Assembly (NCBI GenBank): GCA_944323825.1
Contig: CALUTY010000008.1
Span: forward strand, 95,205 to 159,204
Direction of reading: 5' to 3'
Source of the DNA: an uncultured Bacteroidales bacterium
Lineage (GTDB): Bacteria; Bacteroidota; Bacteroidia; Bacteroidales; UBA932
DNA length: 64,000 nucleotides
The notes below the pieces were generated by a model, which worked only from the letters and a program-made list of their open reading frames with translations, was not told where the DNA came from and did not search any database. This document shows, one piece after another, positions 52,159 through 62,714 of this stretch; position 1 is the stretch's first letter; each line of letters starts with the position of its first letter. The position numbers were made by a program, and so were the translations under genes.

Positions 52159-52626
52159 CTATTTCAACAGGAAGTCTTCGACGAGGGATTTGAGGTCGGA
52201 TTTGGGCATGAGGCCAACTTTCATCCGGGGTTCGCCGGAGAGGGGGATGAAAAGGACGGAAGGGATGGAGCGGATGCCGTAGCTGCGGGCGAGGGAGCCG
52301 GCATTGTCCACATTGACCTTATAGACCTTGATTTTCCCGGAATATTCGGCGGCAATCTCGTCAATGAGAGGGGCGAGCTGGCGGCAAGGGCCGCACCAGT
52401 CCGCATAGAAATCGACTATGGCCGGGACTTCACCGAGATATTCCCATTCATCGGTGGTGAAATCTTCTATATTTTCCTTATAGGCAGCCTCTGAAAGGAG
52501 CTCGACATTCTTGCCGTCACCATTGTCAATTACGCTGGGATCCGCTTCAATTACGGCGGCATTGGAGATGAATCCTGTCGCCGCCACGGCAGCAATCATG
52601 GCAGCCGTCATAACAAATCTTTTCAT
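52159..52626 (-). CDS. Exported thioredoxin-fold protein
   Basis: 155 residues from the ATG at 52626: a signal peptide (MKRFVMTAAMIAAVAATGFI) and a thioredoxin domain with the WCGPC active site (DFYADWCGPCRQLAPLIDEI) and the cis-Pro region IRSIPSVLFIP. It should act as a periplasmic thiol oxidoreductase. A longer frame to 52686 would overlap the end of rnr and lacks similarity. It is 16 bases downstream of rnr, so may be read through from it. Confidence 0.88.
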   Translation of the reverse strand: MKRFVMTAAMIAAVAATGFISNAAVIEADPSVIDNGDGKNVELLSEAAYKENIEDFTTDEWEYLGEVPAIVDFYADWCGPCRQLAPLIDEIAAEYSGKIKVYKVNVDNAGSLARSYGIRSIPSVLFIPLSGEPRMKVGLMPKSDLKSLVEDFLLK

Positions 52627-52642
52627 TGTCTTCTGAATTAAA

Positions 52643-55264
52643 TTACCGGGAGGCCTTTCTTCTGGATTTTCCGGATGATTTTGCATCCCGGCCGGAAGTT
52701 GGCTTGCCGCCCTGACGGGAGCTGCCGGACTTGCCTGATTTCTTCTTGGAGGCCTTTATGGCTTTGTGCACCTTCTCCTTGCGGGCCTGGCGGTTTCCGC
52801 CGTTTTCACCACGGCCGTACTCATCTGAACGAGGAGCATCGGAATGCATTTCCTCATACTCGCCGGCATCCATACGGTCTTCATTGCCGGTCTCCACAAG
52901 TTCATAGTCAAGGAGTTTCTGCTCCAGATTGGCCTTCTTGACCCTGATCTTGACGGCATCGCCGAGGTTGTAGACAACCTTGGACCTCTTGCCGACAATC
53001 CTGTACCTGTCCTGGTCAAATTCGAAATAATCCGACTTGATGTCACGCAGGGCCACCATTCCCTCGATCTTCGAAGGCTCGGTCTCGACATACATTCCCC
53101 ATTCGGTGAGACCTGAGATGTGACCGTCGAACTCGTAACCGACCTTATCCTGCATGAATTCGACAAGCTTGTACTTTATGCTGGAGCGCTCTGCCTCTGC
53201 AGCCACCACTTCCCTTTCGGAAGCATGCTTGCACTGTCCCTCATAATAATCCTTCTTCTGGGAATCCGCTCCGGCAAGGTACATGGCAAGAAGCCTGTGC
53301 ACCATCATGTCAGGATAGCGGCGGATTGGAGAGGTGAAATGCGTGTAGTATTTGAATGCCAGACCGTAATGGCCGATGTTGTCGGTGCTGTAACGGGCCT
53401 TGGCCATGGTACGGAGGGAAAGCATCTCTATCGCATCATACTCAGGAGTGCCCTTCGCCTTGGCAAACAGGCTGTTCAATTCCTTTGAAATCTCCTTGCC
53501 GTTCTCGGTCGAACCCATTTCATAGCCGAAATTATGGATGAATGAGCGCAGTCCGTCCAGCTTTTCCTGATTCGGCTCGTCATGGATACGGTAGACGAAA
53601 GTCTTGGCCTTGGATCTGGCAGCGGCCTTGGCGGCTTCCTCCTGCGAAATGCACAGATAACCCAGGCCGGTCCCGGGCACGGCAGGATAGCGGCAGCCCT
53701 TGGCGACAAACTCAGCCACGCTCCTGTTGGCAAGCAGCATGAATTCCTCTATGAGCCAGTTGGCTTCCTTGCTTATCTTCTGATATACGCGTATCGGACG
53801 GCCCTTTTCATCTACTTCGACCTTCATTTCCGGACGCTCGAAACTGATGGCTCCGGATGCGAAGCGTTTCTTGCGGAACTTGGTCGCAAGCTTGTGCAGG
53901 ATGAGGACAGCTTCCTTCAGCTCGTCAGGTATAAGGCAACCGGTGGTCACGCCCTCGCCCATTGCGGACTCCGAATGCACGGCGGCTTTTTTGCGGGCTT
54001 CGGCAGCCTCAGGGGAAGCCTCCAGGACTGGATCGCCTACCACTCCGTGCTTTCCGTCGGTACCTCCTCTCAGCTCCATCTTCATGGCCTTGTCACCCGC
54101 ATCTATTATCTGCTGGGCAGTCTCGTATGCAAAACGGTAGTCGGAATTTATCACTGTGCGTCCGAACCATTGTGACACCACCTTGGCAAGCGGGGTTATC
54201 TCAAAGACGGCAGAGAAACACAGTTTCGGTTCATTCGGACGCAGGGAACAGAGCTTGTTGGAAAGCTTCTCCGGAAGCATCGGGACAGTCCTGTCCACAA
54301 GATACACCGAAGTGCCCCTCTCCTGAGCCTCCTTGTCCACCACGGAACCTGGCTTCACATAATGGGTCACATCTGCAATATGTACCCCGACCTCATAATT
54401 GCCGTTGTCCAGTTTCCTGAACGAAAGGGCGTCGTCAAAGTCCTTGGCATCTGCAGGGTCGATGGTGAAGGTCAGCACATTGCTGAAATCCCGTCTCTCT
54501 TTCCTGTCGGCAGCCGTTATCTTGTCCGAAATCTCGTCCGCGGCATTCTCCACCTCCGGCTCGAACCTGTAAGGCAGGGAAAATTCCGCAAGGATTGCAT
54601 GCATTTCGGTATCGTTTTCCCCAGGCTCACCGAGCACATCCACCAGATGCCCCACAGGGTCGGGGTCCTTCTTGTCCCATCTGTCCACGATTGCAGCTAC
54701 CTTCATCCCCGAGCGGGCCTCAAGCTCCTGCCGCTTTCCATCCACGGTCTCATAGACACCGGACACGGAATAAAGCCCGTTGCCTTTCTTCTTCAGGAAG
54801 CCGGTAACAGTCTCCGGTGCAGTCTGTCCTGCAGCATCAGACTCAGCCGGCCTGCTCTTTTTCTTGCCAGAAGGACGGCCTGCAGGCTCCGCTCCTGCAA
54901 TAGGGATGGATATATCGTATGGCATGGCCCTGCTCTGCATCAGCACCCATGCCTGTTCTCCCACTATATGAAGGATACCGACAAAAGGCTTGCGGGAACG
55001 CTCCATTACCTCCAGCACTTCACCTTCCCTGCGCTGACGGTCGGTCTTTTCCTTTGTCACAGCCACTCTGACGGTGTCGCCGTTCAGTGCCCCCCTCGTC
55101 TTGGAGGCCTTCACGAAAATGTCGTCCTCTTCCCCGTCAACTATGATGAATGCATAGCCCTCCCTCGTCATCTGGACCCTGCCGATGAACTCCGGCAGCA
55201 CTCTTTTTTCCTTTTTCTCCTTTTTACCGCGTTCCTTGCGCCTGTGTCTGTTCCAACCTGTCAT
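52643..55264 (-). CDS. rnr: Ribonuclease R
   Basis: Processive 3'-5' exoribonuclease degrading structured RNA. A basic N-terminus is followed by cold-shock-type OB domains, the RNB domain with TIDPADAKDFDDALSFRKL and RYPDMMVHRLLA, an S1 domain (GHISGLTEWGMYVETEPSKI), and a Lys/Arg/Ser/Gly-rich C-terminal tail of about 80 residues that suits RNA binding. A lineage-type insertion lies around residues 405-440. 873 residues. Confidence 0.95.
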   Translation of the reverse strand: MTGWNRHRRKERGKKEKKEKRVLPEFIGRVQMTREGYAFIIVDGEEDDIFVKASKTRGALNGDTVRVAVTKEKTDRQRREGEVLEVMERSRKPFVGILHIVGEQAWVLMQSRAMPYDISIPIAGAEPAGRPSGKKKSRPAESDAAGQTAPETVTGFLKKKGNGLYSVSGVYETVDGKRQELEARSGMKVAAIVDRWDKKDPDPVGHLVDVLGEPGENDTEMHAILAEFSLPYRFEPEVENAADEISDKITAADRKERRDFSNVLTFTIDPADAKDFDDALSFRKLDNGNYEVGVHIADVTHYVKPGSVVDKEAQERGTSVYLVDRTVPMLPEKLSNKLCSLRPNEPKLCFSAVFEITPLAKVVSQWFGRTVINSDYRFAYETAQQIIDAGDKAMKMELRGGTDGKHGVVGDPVLEASPEAAEARKKAAVHSESAMGEGVTTGCLIPDELKEAVLILHKLATKFRKKRFASGAISFERPEMKVEVDEKGRPIRVYQKISKEANWLIEEFMLLANRSVAEFVAKGCRYPAVPGTGLGYLCISQEEAAKAAARSKAKTFVYRIHDEPNQEKLDGLRSFIHNFGYEMGSTENGKEISKELNSLFAKAKGTPEYDAIEMLSLRTMAKARYSTDNIGHYGLAFKYYTHFTSPIRRYPDMMVHRLLAMYLAGADSQKKDYYEGQCKHASEREVVAAEAERSSIKYKLVEFMQDKVGYEFDGHISGLTEWGMYVETEPSKIEGMVALRDIKSDYFEFDQDRYRIVGKRSKVVYNLGDAVKIRVKKANLEQKLLDYELVETGNEDRMDAGEYEEMHSDAPRSDEYGRGENGGNRQARKEKVHKAIKASKKKSGKSGSSRQGGKPTSGRDAKSSGKSRRKASR

Positions 55265-55304
55265 GATATCGAATGATTTGAATATGCCGAATCCGGCAAA
55301 TGAT

Positions 55305-55312
55305 TATCTTTG
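55305..55312 (+). promoter_or_regulatory. -7 promoter box of gpmI
   Basis: TATCTTTG is an exact consensus match, giving a leader of about 125 bases. ATTTG at 55276-55280 is 24 bases upstream, longer than the ideal -33 spacing. The leader contains the repeated string TCCGGCAAAT (55292-55301 and 55340-55349), of unknown meaning. Confidence 0.55.
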
Positions 55313-55443
55313 CAGAGAATTTCCGCATTGATGCATCAATCCGGCAAATTTAACAATTATTGTACTATTACAAGCGGCTCGCACAAATATTGTAGGGCAA
55401 CCGGACGGAAAAATTACATGACAATTCAAATTTCATTTATATT

Positions 55444-56961
55444 ATGGACAGAAAAGTACTTTTGATGATCCTCGACGGCTGGGGCGAGGGCAAGCATGAC
55501 TGGACAAACGCCATCTACACGCAGGGGGCTCCCTACATCGAGTCCCTCAGGGAAAAATATCCTTTCGGCCACCTTCAGGCCTGCGGAGAGTATGTCGGCC
55601 TTCCTGACGGACAGATGGGCAACTCCGAAGTGGGACACCTCAACCTCGGTGCAGGAAGGGTAGTATATCAGGACCTCGTGAAGATCAACATGGCCTGCCG
55701 CGACCACAAGCTCCTTGACAATCCGGAGATAAAAGCCGCCTACGACTATGTGGCAAAGACCGGCAAACAGCTTCATTTCATGGGACTTGCATCAATGGGA
55801 GGAGTGCACAGCTCCCTCGCTCATGTATATGAGTTTCTCGCCGTGGCAAAGCAGTACAACCTTGACAAGGTGTTCGTGCATTGCTTCATGGACGGACGCG
55901 ACACCGACCCGAAGAGCGGAAAGGGCTTTGTGGAGGAACTCGAAAAGAAAATGGCAGAGACCACCGGGAAAGTCGCTTCCGTCTGCGGACGCTACTATGC
56001 GATGGACCGCGACAAGAGATGGGAGAGGGTGAAACTCGCCTACGACCTCCTTGTAAAAGGTGAGGGCGTGAAATTCACTTCTGCCACAGAAGGCATCCAG
56101 GCTTCATATGATGAGGGAGTTACAGACGAATTCATCAAGCCGATATGCATCACAGGGGCTGACGGGAACGCCCTCGGTACCATCCAGGAAGGCGATGCCG
56201 TCATCTTCTTCAACTTCCGCAACGACCGCGCAAGGGAAATCACTGCCGCACTCACACAGCAGGATATGCCTGACTTCGGCATGAAGACCATTCCGCTCTA
56301 CTATTGCTGCTTCACCCCATACGATGACAAATTCCAGGGGCTTCACATCCTCTTCGACAAGGAAAATGTACATGACACTCTCGGAGAGACAGTGGCAAAG
56401 GCCGGCAGGCACCAGCTCCGCATCGCAGAGACCGAAAAATATGCACATGTGACATTCTTCTTCAACGGCGGCCGCGAAGCCCAGTTCGAAAATGAGGACA
56501 GGATACTCGTAAGTTCACCTAAGGTGCCGACATACGACCTTCTCCCGGAAATGAGCGCCCAGGAGGTGACAGACAAACTTGTTGAAGTGCTGAAGACAGG
56601 CAAGGAAGACATGGTCATCCTCAACTTCGCCAACGGTGACATGGTAGGACATACCGGAGTATTCTCCGCAATATGCCGGGCCGTTGCCAAAATCGACAGA
56701 TGCGTCAGGGAAGTCGTCGAGACGGCCATAGCCAATGACTATGTAGTGCTTCTCACCGCCGACCACGGCAATGCCGACCATGCATACAACGCGGACGGCA
56801 CCCCGAACACGGCACATTCTCTCAACCAGGTGCAGTTCATCGTCATCAACGCCGGAGTGGAGCATGTGAAGGACGGCAAGCTCGCGGATGTGGCTCCTAC
56901 CATCCTCAAACTCATGGGCATCCCTCAGCCTGAGGCCATGACGGGAGAGGCTCTCATCTGA
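55444..56961 (+). CDS. gpmI: 2,3-bisphosphoglycerate-independent phosphoglycerate mutase
   Basis: Interconverts 3- and 2-phosphoglycerate using two Mn ions. Metal and nucleophile sites are clear: MILDGWGEG, Ser61 in [39 protein letters not shown] and [15 protein letters not shown]. 505 residues, full length. Monocistronic: promoter at 55305, terminator at 56983. Confidence 0.97.
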   Translation: MDRKVLLMILDGWGEGKHDWTNAIYTQGAPYIESLREKYPFGHLQACGEYVGLPDGQMGNSEVGHLNLGAGRVVYQDLVKINMACRDHKLLDNPEIKAAYDYVAKTGKQLHFMGLASMGGVHSSLAHVYEFLAVAKQYNLDKVFVHCFMDGRDTDPKSGKGFVEELEKKMAETTGKVASVCGRYYAMDRDKRWERVKLAYDLLVKGEGVKFTSATEGIQASYDEGVTDEFIKPICITGADGNALGTIQEGDAVIFFNFRNDRAREITAALTQQDMPDFGMKTIPLYYCCFTPYDDKFQGLHILFDKENVHDTLGETVAKAGRHQLRIAETEKYAHVTFFFNGGREAQFENEDRILVSSPKVPTYDLLPEMSAQEVTDKLVEVLKTGKEDMVILNFANGDMVGHTGVFSAICRAVAKIDRCVREVVETAIANDYVVLLTADHGNADHAYNADGTPNTAHSLNQVQFIVINAGVEHVKDGKLADVAPTILKLMGIPQPEAMTGEALI

Positions 56962-56982
56962 CAACAACGGACACACATAATA

Positions 56983-57019
56983 CAAAGGCTTGCGCACGCT
57001 TCCGCGACGCAAGCCTTTG
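56983..57019 (+). terminator. Terminator after gpmI
   Basis: CAAAGGCTTGCG pairs perfectly with CGCAAGCCTTTG (57008-57019) around a 13-base loop, followed by TTTCATAT. It also faces the convergent DUF45 gene. Confidence 0.82.
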
Positions 57020-57067
57020 TTTCATATGGCTGTACCTGACTATTTCAGGATCTGATATTGAAAACAA

Positions 57068-58009
57068 TTACAGCAGGCGGTATTTCTTGGTCTCAAGGCT
57101 GAGGATGCGGCTGAAGGGGCGGGAGGCACGGCTGCGGCGGGCGGAGGAAAAAAGGGTGGTAACATAAGGGTCGCCGAGGGAGGAGAGGCGGGTGAGGTTG
57201 TCGGAGCAGAGGCGCTCCAGAAGGTCATGGAATTCCGGACCGTGGTCATGATGACGCAAATGGGCGAGCTCATGCAGGAGGACATAATCGCAGACGGGCT
57301 CGGGAAGGCGGACCAGATTGAGGTTGAGATTGATGTTGCCGAGGGTGGAGCAGCTGCCCCAGTTGGAGGAATTGTGCTTGATGGTCACGCCATTGTAGCA
57401 GAAGCCGTATCTTTCGGCAAAGAAACGGAGCTTGACGGGGAGCAGGGAGCGGGCCTCATCGCGGAGTATCTTCACAAGAGCCTTCATGAGGGCGGCGGAG
57501 AGGGCCGGACCGTCGGGGGCACAAGGATAATGCACCTCCTTGCGGGAGATGGGGCGGTCAAGGCTGAGATAAAGGCGGCCGGTGAGCTTGACATCTTCCA
57601 CGAGGGAAGAACGGACGGAAATGCGGAGAGGACTGGAGGAATCCGACAGGACACCGAAGGCACCAGGGATTCCAGAAGGATGCCCGGCCGCCGGGACATC
57701 ACGGACGAAAACAATCTCGGAAAGGAGGGTCCGCACCACTGTCCCGTCATGAATGGAGGATACGGCCATGCCGTCCTTTTCGGCCTGACGCAGGCGCTCT
57801 CCCTGACGGCGGACAGTCGAGAGCACCCAGTCACGCTTCCGGAGGAAGAATTTCATCCCGTCATCATACCTCATCAGCCAAGGGATGGTGACGGTGACGC
57901 CACGGACGGGATGTACCCGGATGCTTAGCCGCCGGCTCCTGGCATTTTTCACGAGACGTATTTCACCGATTTCGGTGTCTGTATATATCTTCTCTTTCAT
58001 TGTTTTCAT
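57068..58009 (-). CDS. YgjP/SprT-like zinc metallopeptidase (DUF45)
   Basis: 313 residues ending in the DUF45/YgjP metallopeptidase domain: VTIKHNSSNWGSCSTLGNIN, then LLHELAHLRHHDHGPEF with the zinc motif HELAH at residues 246-250 and a third His ten residues on. No signal peptide. E. coli YgjP is poorly characterised; some family members sit with type I restriction or repair genes, which is not the case here. The start at 58009 (MKTMKEKIYTDTEIG) could also be the ATG at 58000. Confidence 0.85.
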   Translation of the reverse strand: MKTMKEKIYTDTEIGEIRLVKNARSRRLSIRVHPVRGVTVTIPWLMRYDDGMKFFLRKRDWVLSTVRRQGERLRQAEKDGMAVSSIHDGTVVRTLLSEIVFVRDVPAAGHPSGIPGAFGVLSDSSSPLRISVRSSLVEDVKLTGRLYLSLDRPISRKEVHYPCAPDGPALSAALMKALVKILRDEARSLLPVKLRFFAERYGFCYNGVTIKHNSSNWGSCSTLGNINLNLNLVRLPEPVCDYVLLHELAHLRHHDHGPEFHDLLERLCSDNLTRLSSLGDPYVTTLFSSARRSRASRPFSRILSLETKKYRLL

Positions 58010-58027
58010 TATTTTTCGGTCAAAGGC

Positions 58028-58057
58028 TTGTTTAATCGGATTTTATGGCTAACTTTG
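58028..58057 (+). promoter_or_regulatory. Promoter of rpsO
   Basis: TTG (58028-58030) and TAACTTTG (58050-58057) are 19 bases apart, a near-ideal match. The leader to the rpsO ATG is about 60 bases, long enough for S15 autoregulation, but I cannot identify a defined structure. Confidence 0.72.
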
Positions 58058-58125
58058 CGCCGCTTTTCTGCCCTTCGGGGCAAATATGCAACAAAATTTC
58101 ATCAACACATTAATCTTTTTGCAAA

Positions 58126-58401
58126 ATGGCTGAATATTTACAGGCTGAAAAGAAGCAGGAGATTTTCGCGAAGTACGGAAAGTCTAATACGGACACCGGC
58201 TCTCCAGAGAGTCAAGTTGCTCTATTTTCCTACCGTATCGCTCATCTTACCGAGCACCTCAAGAACAACAAGAAGGACTATGCTACCCGTCTTTCTCTTC
58301 TTAAGCTGGTCGGCAAGAGACGCCGCCTCCTTGACTACCTCAAGGAGAAGGACATCGAGAGATACAGAAATATCGTGAAGGAGCTCGGACTCCGCCGATA
58401 A
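58126..58401 (+). CDS. rpsO: 30S ribosomal protein S15
   Basis: 91 residues. Binds the three-way junction of 16S rRNA early in 30S assembly. Diagnostic strings are [35 protein letters not shown] and KRRRLLDYL. The codon pattern differs from its neighbours (more CGT and TCT), as expected for a highly expressed ribosomal gene. The rpsO-pnp order matches that of E. coli. Confidence 0.98.
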   Translation: MAEYLQAEKKQEIFAKYGKSNTDTGSPESQVALFSYRIAHLTEHLKNNKKDYATRLSLLKLVGKRRRLLDYLKEKDIERYRNIVKELGLRR

Positions 58402-58420
58402 CCGATACTTTGTGTAGGAC

Positions 58421-58455
58421 AAAAGGGGGATTCCTGTACGGATTGCCCCCTTTTT
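58421..58455 (+). terminator. Terminator after rpsO
   Basis: AAAAGGGGG pairs with CCCCCTTTT (58446-58454) around a 16-base loop that itself contains complementary bases, and ends in T residues. It separates rpsO from the 140-base pnp leader, probably incompletely. I see no TAnnTTTG box in that leader, so pnp may depend on read-through. Confidence 0.75.
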
Positions 58456-58595
58456 CATAACGGAAAGACTTTGGCCCCTGCTTACAAACGTCCCGCGGCA
58501 GGCACCAGAACACAACATATATCAAGAAGTACAAACGAGGAAACAGTATATTATTAATCAACTTCCATAGGGGAAGGCGGGACGAGAAGACTTTC

Positions 58596-60980
58596 ATGAA
58601 CATAATCAACAAAAAAATCGAATTGTCCGACGGCCGGACAATCGAAATCGAGACCGGAAAACTCGCCAAGCAGGCAGACGGCTCAGTAGTGGTGAAAATG
58701 GGAGGCACAATGCTCCTTGCCTGTGTGACATGTGCCAAAGACGCAAAAGAAGATGTTGACTTCATGCCGCTCCAGGTGGATTACAAAGAGAAATTCGCTT
58801 CGGCAGGAAGGTTCCCGGGAGGATTCATGAAGCGCGAGGGGAAGGCCTCAGACGCTGAAATCCTCACCGCAAGACTTGTGGACAGGGCTCTCAGGCCTCT
58901 CTTTCCTGAAGACTTCCACGCAGAAGTATATGTCACCATCAACCTCATTTCGGCAGAAAAGGACATACAGCCGGATGCACTCGCAGGACTTGCAGCATCA
59001 TCGGCACTCGCAGTGAGCGACATTCCTTTCGGAGGCCCGATTTCAGAGGTAAGGGTGGCAAGGATCGGAGGAAAGCTCAGGATCAACCCTAACTTCAGCG
59101 AGATGGCTGACGCCGACATCGACCTCATGGTGGCCGCCACATACGACAACATCATGATGGTGGAAGGCGAAATGAAGGAAGTGAGCGAAGCCGAAATGCT
59201 CGAGGCCATCAAATTCGCACATGAGGAGATCAAGAAGCACTGCAAGGTGCAGATGGAGCTGATGGAAGAGGCCGGAAAGACCGTAAAGAGGACATACTGC
59301 CACGAAGAAAACGACGAGGAGCTCCGCAAGGCCGTGGAGAAATTCTGCTATGACAGGTGCTATGCCATCGCCAAGTCAGGCTCAAGCAAGCATGAGAGGT
59401 CAGACGCCTTCGACGCCCTCAAGGAAGAATTCTACCAGACACTCCCGGAAGAGGAAAGGGATGAAAAGAAGATGATGGTCGAAAGATACTACCATGCGGT
59501 GGAAAAGGCGGCCATGAGAAACATGATACTTGACGAGGGCATCCGTCTCGACGGACGCAGCACCACCCAGATCCGCCCTATATGGTGCGAAGTGGGCTAC
59601 CTGCCTTGCGCACACGGTTCTGCCATCTTCACCAGGGGTGAGACACAGTCCCTCTCCACTGTGACTCTCGGCACCAAGCTCGACATGAAGGAGCTTGACG
59701 AAGTCCTTGTGCAGAGCACAGAGCAGTTCGTGCTTCACTACAACTTCCCTCCATTCTCAACAGGTGAGGCCAAGGCACAGAGAGGTGTGGGCCGCCGCGA
59801 GATCGGACACGGAAACCTGGCATGGAGAGCCCTCAAGCCTATGGTTCCGCTTGCTCCGGAAAATCCTTATGCAGTGCGCGTGGTATCCGACATCCTTGAA
59901 TCAAACGGTTCTTCATCAATGGCCACAGTCTGCGCAGGCTGCCTCGCCCTGATGGATGCCGGTGTGAAGATCAAGAAACCGGTAGCCGGTATCGCAATGG
60001 GACTCATCACAGACGAAAAGAACCCTAACGACAGATACGCCATCCTGAGCGACATTCTCGGAGACGAGGACCACCTCGGAGACATGGACTTCAAGGTGAC
60101 AGGAACAAAGGACGGCATCACAGCTACCCAGATGGACATCAAGGTGGACGGACTTTCATACGATGTCCTCGAAAGGGCCCTCGAACAGGCCCGTCAGGGC
60201 AGGATGCACATCATGGGCGAAATGATGAAGTGCATCAGCGAGCCTCGTGCAGACTACAAGCCGTTCGTTCCTCGTATCGTCCAGATCAGAATCCCTGGCG
60301 ACTTCATCGGCGCCGTCATCGGCAAGGGTGGTGAGGTCATCCAGAAGATACAGAAGGAGACCGGCACAGTCATCACCATCACCGAGGAGAACAACAACGG
60401 CATCAGCGAAGGAGTTGTGGATATCTTCGGCGAGAACAAGGAGAGCATGGACATGGCCCTGAACTGGATCAACGGCATCTGCGCCGTGCCTGAAGTAGGC
60501 CAGATCTACCACGGAAAAGTGGTTTCAGTCCTTGAGTTCGGCGCTTTCGTCGAGATCCTGCCGGGCAAGGAAGGCCTTCTCCACATCTCCGAGATAGACT
60601 GGGGCAAGACCGACAAGGTGGAAGATGTGCTCAATGTCGGCGACGAAGTGGATGTCAAGCTCCTCGAAATAGACCCTAAGACCGGCAAGATGAGGCTTTC
60701 ACGCAAGGCCCTCATCGAAAAGCCTGAGGACTATGTGGAGCCTGTCCGCAGACCGCGTCCGGCAGCCGGGGACAAAGGCCCTCGCCGTGACAGCCGCACC
60801 AACGGCCGCCGCGACGACAGGAAGTCATCCGATGACCGCCGCCCGGGCAAGGGGCCTCGCCGCGACAACGGCCACAGGCAGCCGAGACCGGAGCACACGC
60901 AGCAGGAAACATCCTTCACTTCAAATGATTCCGACGCCGGCTTCGACACTCCGGACTACAACGATCCGGACATGTTCTGA
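58596..60980 (+). CDS. pnp: Polyribonucleotide nucleotidyltransferase (PNPase)
   Basis: Phosphorolytic 3'-5' exonuclease of mRNA decay. Two RNase PH domains (first about 10-140 with [11 protein letters not shown]; second about 320-540 with [13 protein letters not shown] and [20 protein letters not shown]), a KH domain with [17 protein letters not shown], an S1 domain ([20 protein letters not shown]) and a long Arg/Asp/Gly-rich tail (about 715-794) that is disordered. The tail differs from E. coli and may bind RNA or partners. 794 residues. Confidence 0.97.
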   Translation: MNIINKKIELSDGRTIEIETGKLAKQADGSVVVKMGGTMLLACVTCAKDAKEDVDFMPLQVDYKEKFASAGRFPGGFMKREGKASDAEILTARLVDRALRPLFPEDFHAEVYVTINLISAEKDIQPDALAGLAASSALAVSDIPFGGPISEVRVARIGGKLRINPNFSEMADADIDLMVAATYDNIMMVEGEMKEVSEAEMLEAIKFAHEEIKKHCKVQMELMEEAGKTVKRTYCHEENDEELRKAVEKFCYDRCYAIAKSGSSKHERSDAFDALKEEFYQTLPEEERDEKKMMVERYYHAVEKAAMRNMILDEGIRLDGRSTTQIRPIWCEVGYLPCAHGSAIFTRGETQSLSTVTLGTKLDMKELDEVLVQSTEQFVLHYNFPPFSTGEAKAQRGVGRREIGHGNLAWRALKPMVPLAPENPYAVRVVSDILESNGSSSMATVCAGCLALMDAGVKIKKPVAGIAMGLITDEKNPNDRYAILSDILGDEDHLGDMDFKVTGTKDGITATQMDIKVDGLSYDVLERALEQARQGRMHIMGEMMKCISEPRADYKPFVPRIVQIRIPGDFIGAVIGKGGEVIQKIQKETGTVITITEENNNGISEGVVDIFGENKESMDMALNWINGICAVPEVGQIYHGKVVSVLEFGAFVEILPGKEGLLHISEIDWGKTDKVEDVLNVGDEVDVKLLEIDPKTGKMRLSRKALIEKPEDYVEPVRRPRPAAGDKGPRRDSRTNGRRDDRKSSDDRRPGKGPRRDNGHRQPRPEHTQQETSFTSNDSDAGFDTPDYNDPDMF

Positions 60981-61002
60981 CGGCATCTGATCTCAATACC
61001 TT

Positions 61003-61033
61003 AAGGGGCTGGCGAAAGTCAAGCCCCTTTTTC
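61003..61033 (+). terminator. Terminator after pnp
   Basis: AAGGGGCT (61003-61010) pairs with AGCCCCTT (61022-61029), loop of 11 bases, followed by TTTTC. Twenty-two bases after the pnp stop. Confidence 0.78.
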
Positions 61034-61083
61034 TTTGCCCCTACAGTCCGCAAAACCTTGACAAATTTCCTGCAAGCGAATGG

Positions 61084-61156
61084 AGGCAACTTGACATACC
61101 GTTCTCTTTGAAATTATTTTGCTACTTTTGTATATGGATCATTAACGGAGCCGGCC
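61084..61156 (+). repeat. Direct repeat, copy 1: promoter region of the AAA-ATPase gene
   Basis: This 73-base upstream region recurs at 63218-63290 with a single difference (cTTgac versus cTGgac). It contains TACTTTTG (61123-61130), an exact -7 box, and CTTTG at 61106-61110. The repeat continues into the coding sequence, so promoter and gene were duplicated as one unit. Confidence 0.85.
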
Positions 61157-62707
61157 ATGGAAAAGTTATACCCTATCGGAATACAGAATTTTGAAAGTCT
61201 GAGGAAAGACAATTATTTTTATGTGGATAAAACCGATCTGGTCCATAGGCTTGTGTCCACAGGCAGATATTATTTCCTCAGCAGACCCCGCAGATTCGGG
61301 AAAAGCCTTCTGATAAGCACAATAGAGGCATATTTCCAAGGAAAGAAGGAACTTTTCGAAGGGCTCGCCATTGCCGGGCTTGAATCGGAATGGAAGAAAT
61401 ATCCTGTAATCCATCTGGATCTCAATACCAGGAAATATGACTCACCGGAATCTCTGTCCTCCCTGCTCGATGAAACACTGATTGGCTGGGAACAAATATA
61501 CGGCAGGAATGAGGCCGAAGTCGGACTTGAAAGGAGATTTGCCGGAATCATCAGACGGGCGCACGAAAAGACCGGAATGAGGACCGTGATACTTGTGGAT
61601 GAATATGACAAGCCGCTTCTCCAGGCTATCGGGAACGACAGCCTCCAGAATGAGTTCCGCGGCATTCTCAAGGCCTTTTACGGGGCGTTGAAATCCGAAG
61701 ACGGCCACATCCGCTTCGCAATGCTCACAGGCGTCACGAAATTCGGGAAAGTCAGCGTGTTCAGTGACCTCAACAATCTTGAGGACATATCGATGCAGAA
61801 AACTTATGAGGACATCTGCGGAATCACTCAGCAGGAACTGGAACATTATTTTGACGAAAGCATCGAAGCCCTCGCAAAAGAAAACGGACAGAGCCGCGAA
61901 GAAGCCTATGCACGGCTGAAAGAGTACTATGACGGTTATCATTTCAATGAAAGAGCCTCCGGAATCTACAACCCCTTCAGCATCCTTAACACGCTGAAGT
62001 CAAAGCAATACGGCCGTTATTGGTTCGAGACCGGCACCCCGACCTACCTCGTCGAACTACTCAAGGCTCACAAGTACGACCTCTACAGGATGGCTCACGA
62101 AAAGACTACGGCAAGGGTTCTCGACTGCATAGACGCCTCTTCAACAAACCCTATCCCGGTCATTTACCAGAGCGGTTATCTCACCATTAAGGGATTCATC
62201 CCCGAGCCGAGAATCTATGAACTCGGATTCCCCAACAGGGAGGTCGAGGAGGGGTTCATGGACTTCCTCCTCCCGTACTACACCCCCGTTGAGAACACTG
62301 AAACCGGATTCGCAATCTGGGAATTCATCGGCGATGTCAAGTCCGGAAACATCGACGGCTTCATGGAAAGGCTCCAGGCCTTCCTCGCTGACTGCCCTTA
62401 CGAGATGGCCAAGGACATCGAGCTTCACTACCAGAATGTCCTTTTCATAGTGTTCCGGCTCGCGGGACTGTACACAAAAGTGGAATATCACACCTCTCGC
62501 GGAAGGATTGACCTTGTGCTCCAGACCCCGGATTATGTCTATGTCATGGAGTTCAAGCTGGACGGTTCCGCAGAGGACGCCATGCAGCAGATCAAGGAAA
62601 AGCAGTACGCCATGCCTTTCGCAAAGGACCCTCGCAAGGTCTTCTGCATCGGCGTGAACTTCAGCAGCGACACACGCAACATCGACAGGTGGATTGTAAG
62701 CCGATAA
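61157..62707 (+). CDS. AAA-ATPase-like / PD-(D/E)XK nuclease-like protein, copy 1
   Basis: 516 residues. The N-terminal AAA-ATPase-like domain (PF09820 type) begins with YPIGIQNFESLRKDNYFYVD and KTDLVHRLVSTGRYYFLSRP; Walker A is PRRFGKS (44-50) and Walker B VILVDEYDKPLLQAI (144-158). The C-terminal PD-(D/E)XK domain (PF08011 type) has Asp452, Glu465 and Lys467 in GRIDLVLQ and VMEFKLDG. Such proteins are present in many copies in Bacteroidota; the function is unknown. No signal peptide. It has its own promoter and is followed 7 bases later by the immunity-like gene. Confidence 0.88.
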   Translation: MEKLYPIGIQNFESLRKDNYFYVDKTDLVHRLVSTGRYYFLSRPRRFGKSLLISTIEAYFQGKKELFEGLAIAGLESEWKKYPVIHLDLNTRKYDSPESLSSLLDETLIGWEQIYGRNEAEVGLERRFAGIIRRAHEKTGMRTVILVDEYDKPLLQAIGNDSLQNEFRGILKAFYGALKSEDGHIRFAMLTGVTKFGKVSVFSDLNNLEDISMQKTYEDICGITQQELEHYFDESIEALAKENGQSREEAYARLKEYYDGYHFNERASGIYNPFSILNTLKSKQYGRYWFETGTPTYLVELLKAHKYDLYRMAHEKTTARVLDCIDASSTNPIPVIYQSGYLTIKGFIPEPRIYELGFPNREVEEGFMDFLLPYYTPVENTETGFAIWEFIGDVKSGNIDGFMERLQAFLADCPYEMAKDIELHYQNVLFIVFRLAGLYTKVEYHTSRGRIDLVLQTPDYVYVMEFKLDGSAEDAMQQIKEKQYAMPFAKDPRKVFCIGVNFSSDTRNIDRWIVSR

Positions 62708-62714
62708 AGAAAAA

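Noticed and set aside
54362..55276. Plus-strand open frame of 304 codons opposite rnr
   Set aside because: Antisense of the RNase R N-terminal and RNB domains; no start signal or similarity.
55292..55349. Repeated TCCGGCAAAT in the gpmI leader as a riboswitch or operator
   Set aside because: Two ten-base copies 48 bases apart with no further structure I can support; noted only within the promoter entry.
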